Source: Thermoplasmata archaeon (lineage in GTDB: Archaea; Thermoplasmatota; Thermoplasmata; Thermoplasmatales; Thermoplasmataceae). Taken from it: a DNA stretch of 7,127 nt. Position numbers and translations under genes: made by a program. Numbering within the stretch: position 1 is the first letter of the stretch; each line of letters starts with the position of its first letter. The notes under the pieces are model-generated. The model did not search any database. It saw only the letters and a list, made by a program, of their open reading frames with translations, and had not been told where the DNA came from. Of this stretch, positions 7,106 to 7,127 are shown one piece after another. Location: the NCBI GenBank assembly GCA_021826835.1, contig JAKAYH010000114.1, positions 1 to 7,127 on the forward strand, read 5' to 3'.

Positions 7106-7127
7106 AAGTTAGTAATCAGGTAGATCG
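7106..7127 (-). other. Sequence upstream of cas6, no ribosome-binding site
   Basis: Only 22 bases are visible before cas6. They hold an in-frame TAA (7111-7109) and nothing resembling a Shine-Dalgarno site. A promoter, leaderless start or upstream gene would lie beyond the edge and cannot be judged. Confidence 0.5.

Noticed and set aside
1..7127. CRISPR array, tRNA, insertion sequence or terminator
   Set aside because: I saw no regularly spaced repeats, clover-leaf structures, transposase frames or terminator hairpins; the window is almost entirely filled by the five genes.

Overview
The window is a compact, single-strand (minus) operon for the effector module of a type I-D CRISPR-Cas system. 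Transcription runs from right to left in the order cas6, cas10d (csc3), csc2 (cas7), csc1 (cas5), cas3'. Adjacent genes overlap, abut, or are separated by at most 18 bases, so essentially all 7.1 kb is coding. cas6 starts 22 bases from the right edge, and cas3' runs off the left edge after about 618 codons. No CRISPR array, leader, cas1, cas2 or cas4 lies in the window; they may lie just outside it.

The subtype rests on several independent signs. The HD nuclease domain is fused to the N-terminus of a Cas10-like large subunit rather than to the helicase. That large subunit carries a four-cysteine zinc finger but no GGDD cyclase motif. A Csc2-type Cas7 and a Csc1-type Cas5 follow it, and the Cas3' helicase has no HD domain and starts directly with its RecA lobes. 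From knowledge of the family, the genes divide the work as follows. Cas6 cuts the precursor crRNA. Csc2 coats the guide. Csc1 and Cas10d cap the 5' end and read the PAM. Cas3' unwinds DNA that the HD domain of Cas10d degrades.

The most interesting feature is a sixth, hidden coding region. Inside the 3' end of cas10d an AAGGAGG ribosome-binding site sits 8 bases before an in-frame ATG. It would give a separate 130-residue helical protein of the size expected for the small subunit Cas11d. Internal translation of Cas11 from cas10d is known in characterised I-D systems, so this fits a described mechanism, but a standard gene caller would miss it.

Organism: the DNA is AT-rich, with frequent AGA/AGG arginine and ATA isoleucine codons. 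Shine-Dalgarno sites precede the internal genes, whereas the first gene has none. This mix would suit an archaeon with leaderless first genes, but a low-GC bacterium cannot be excluded and I cannot name a genus. Overall this is a recognisable though sequence-divergent type I-D cassette, not a wholly new system.
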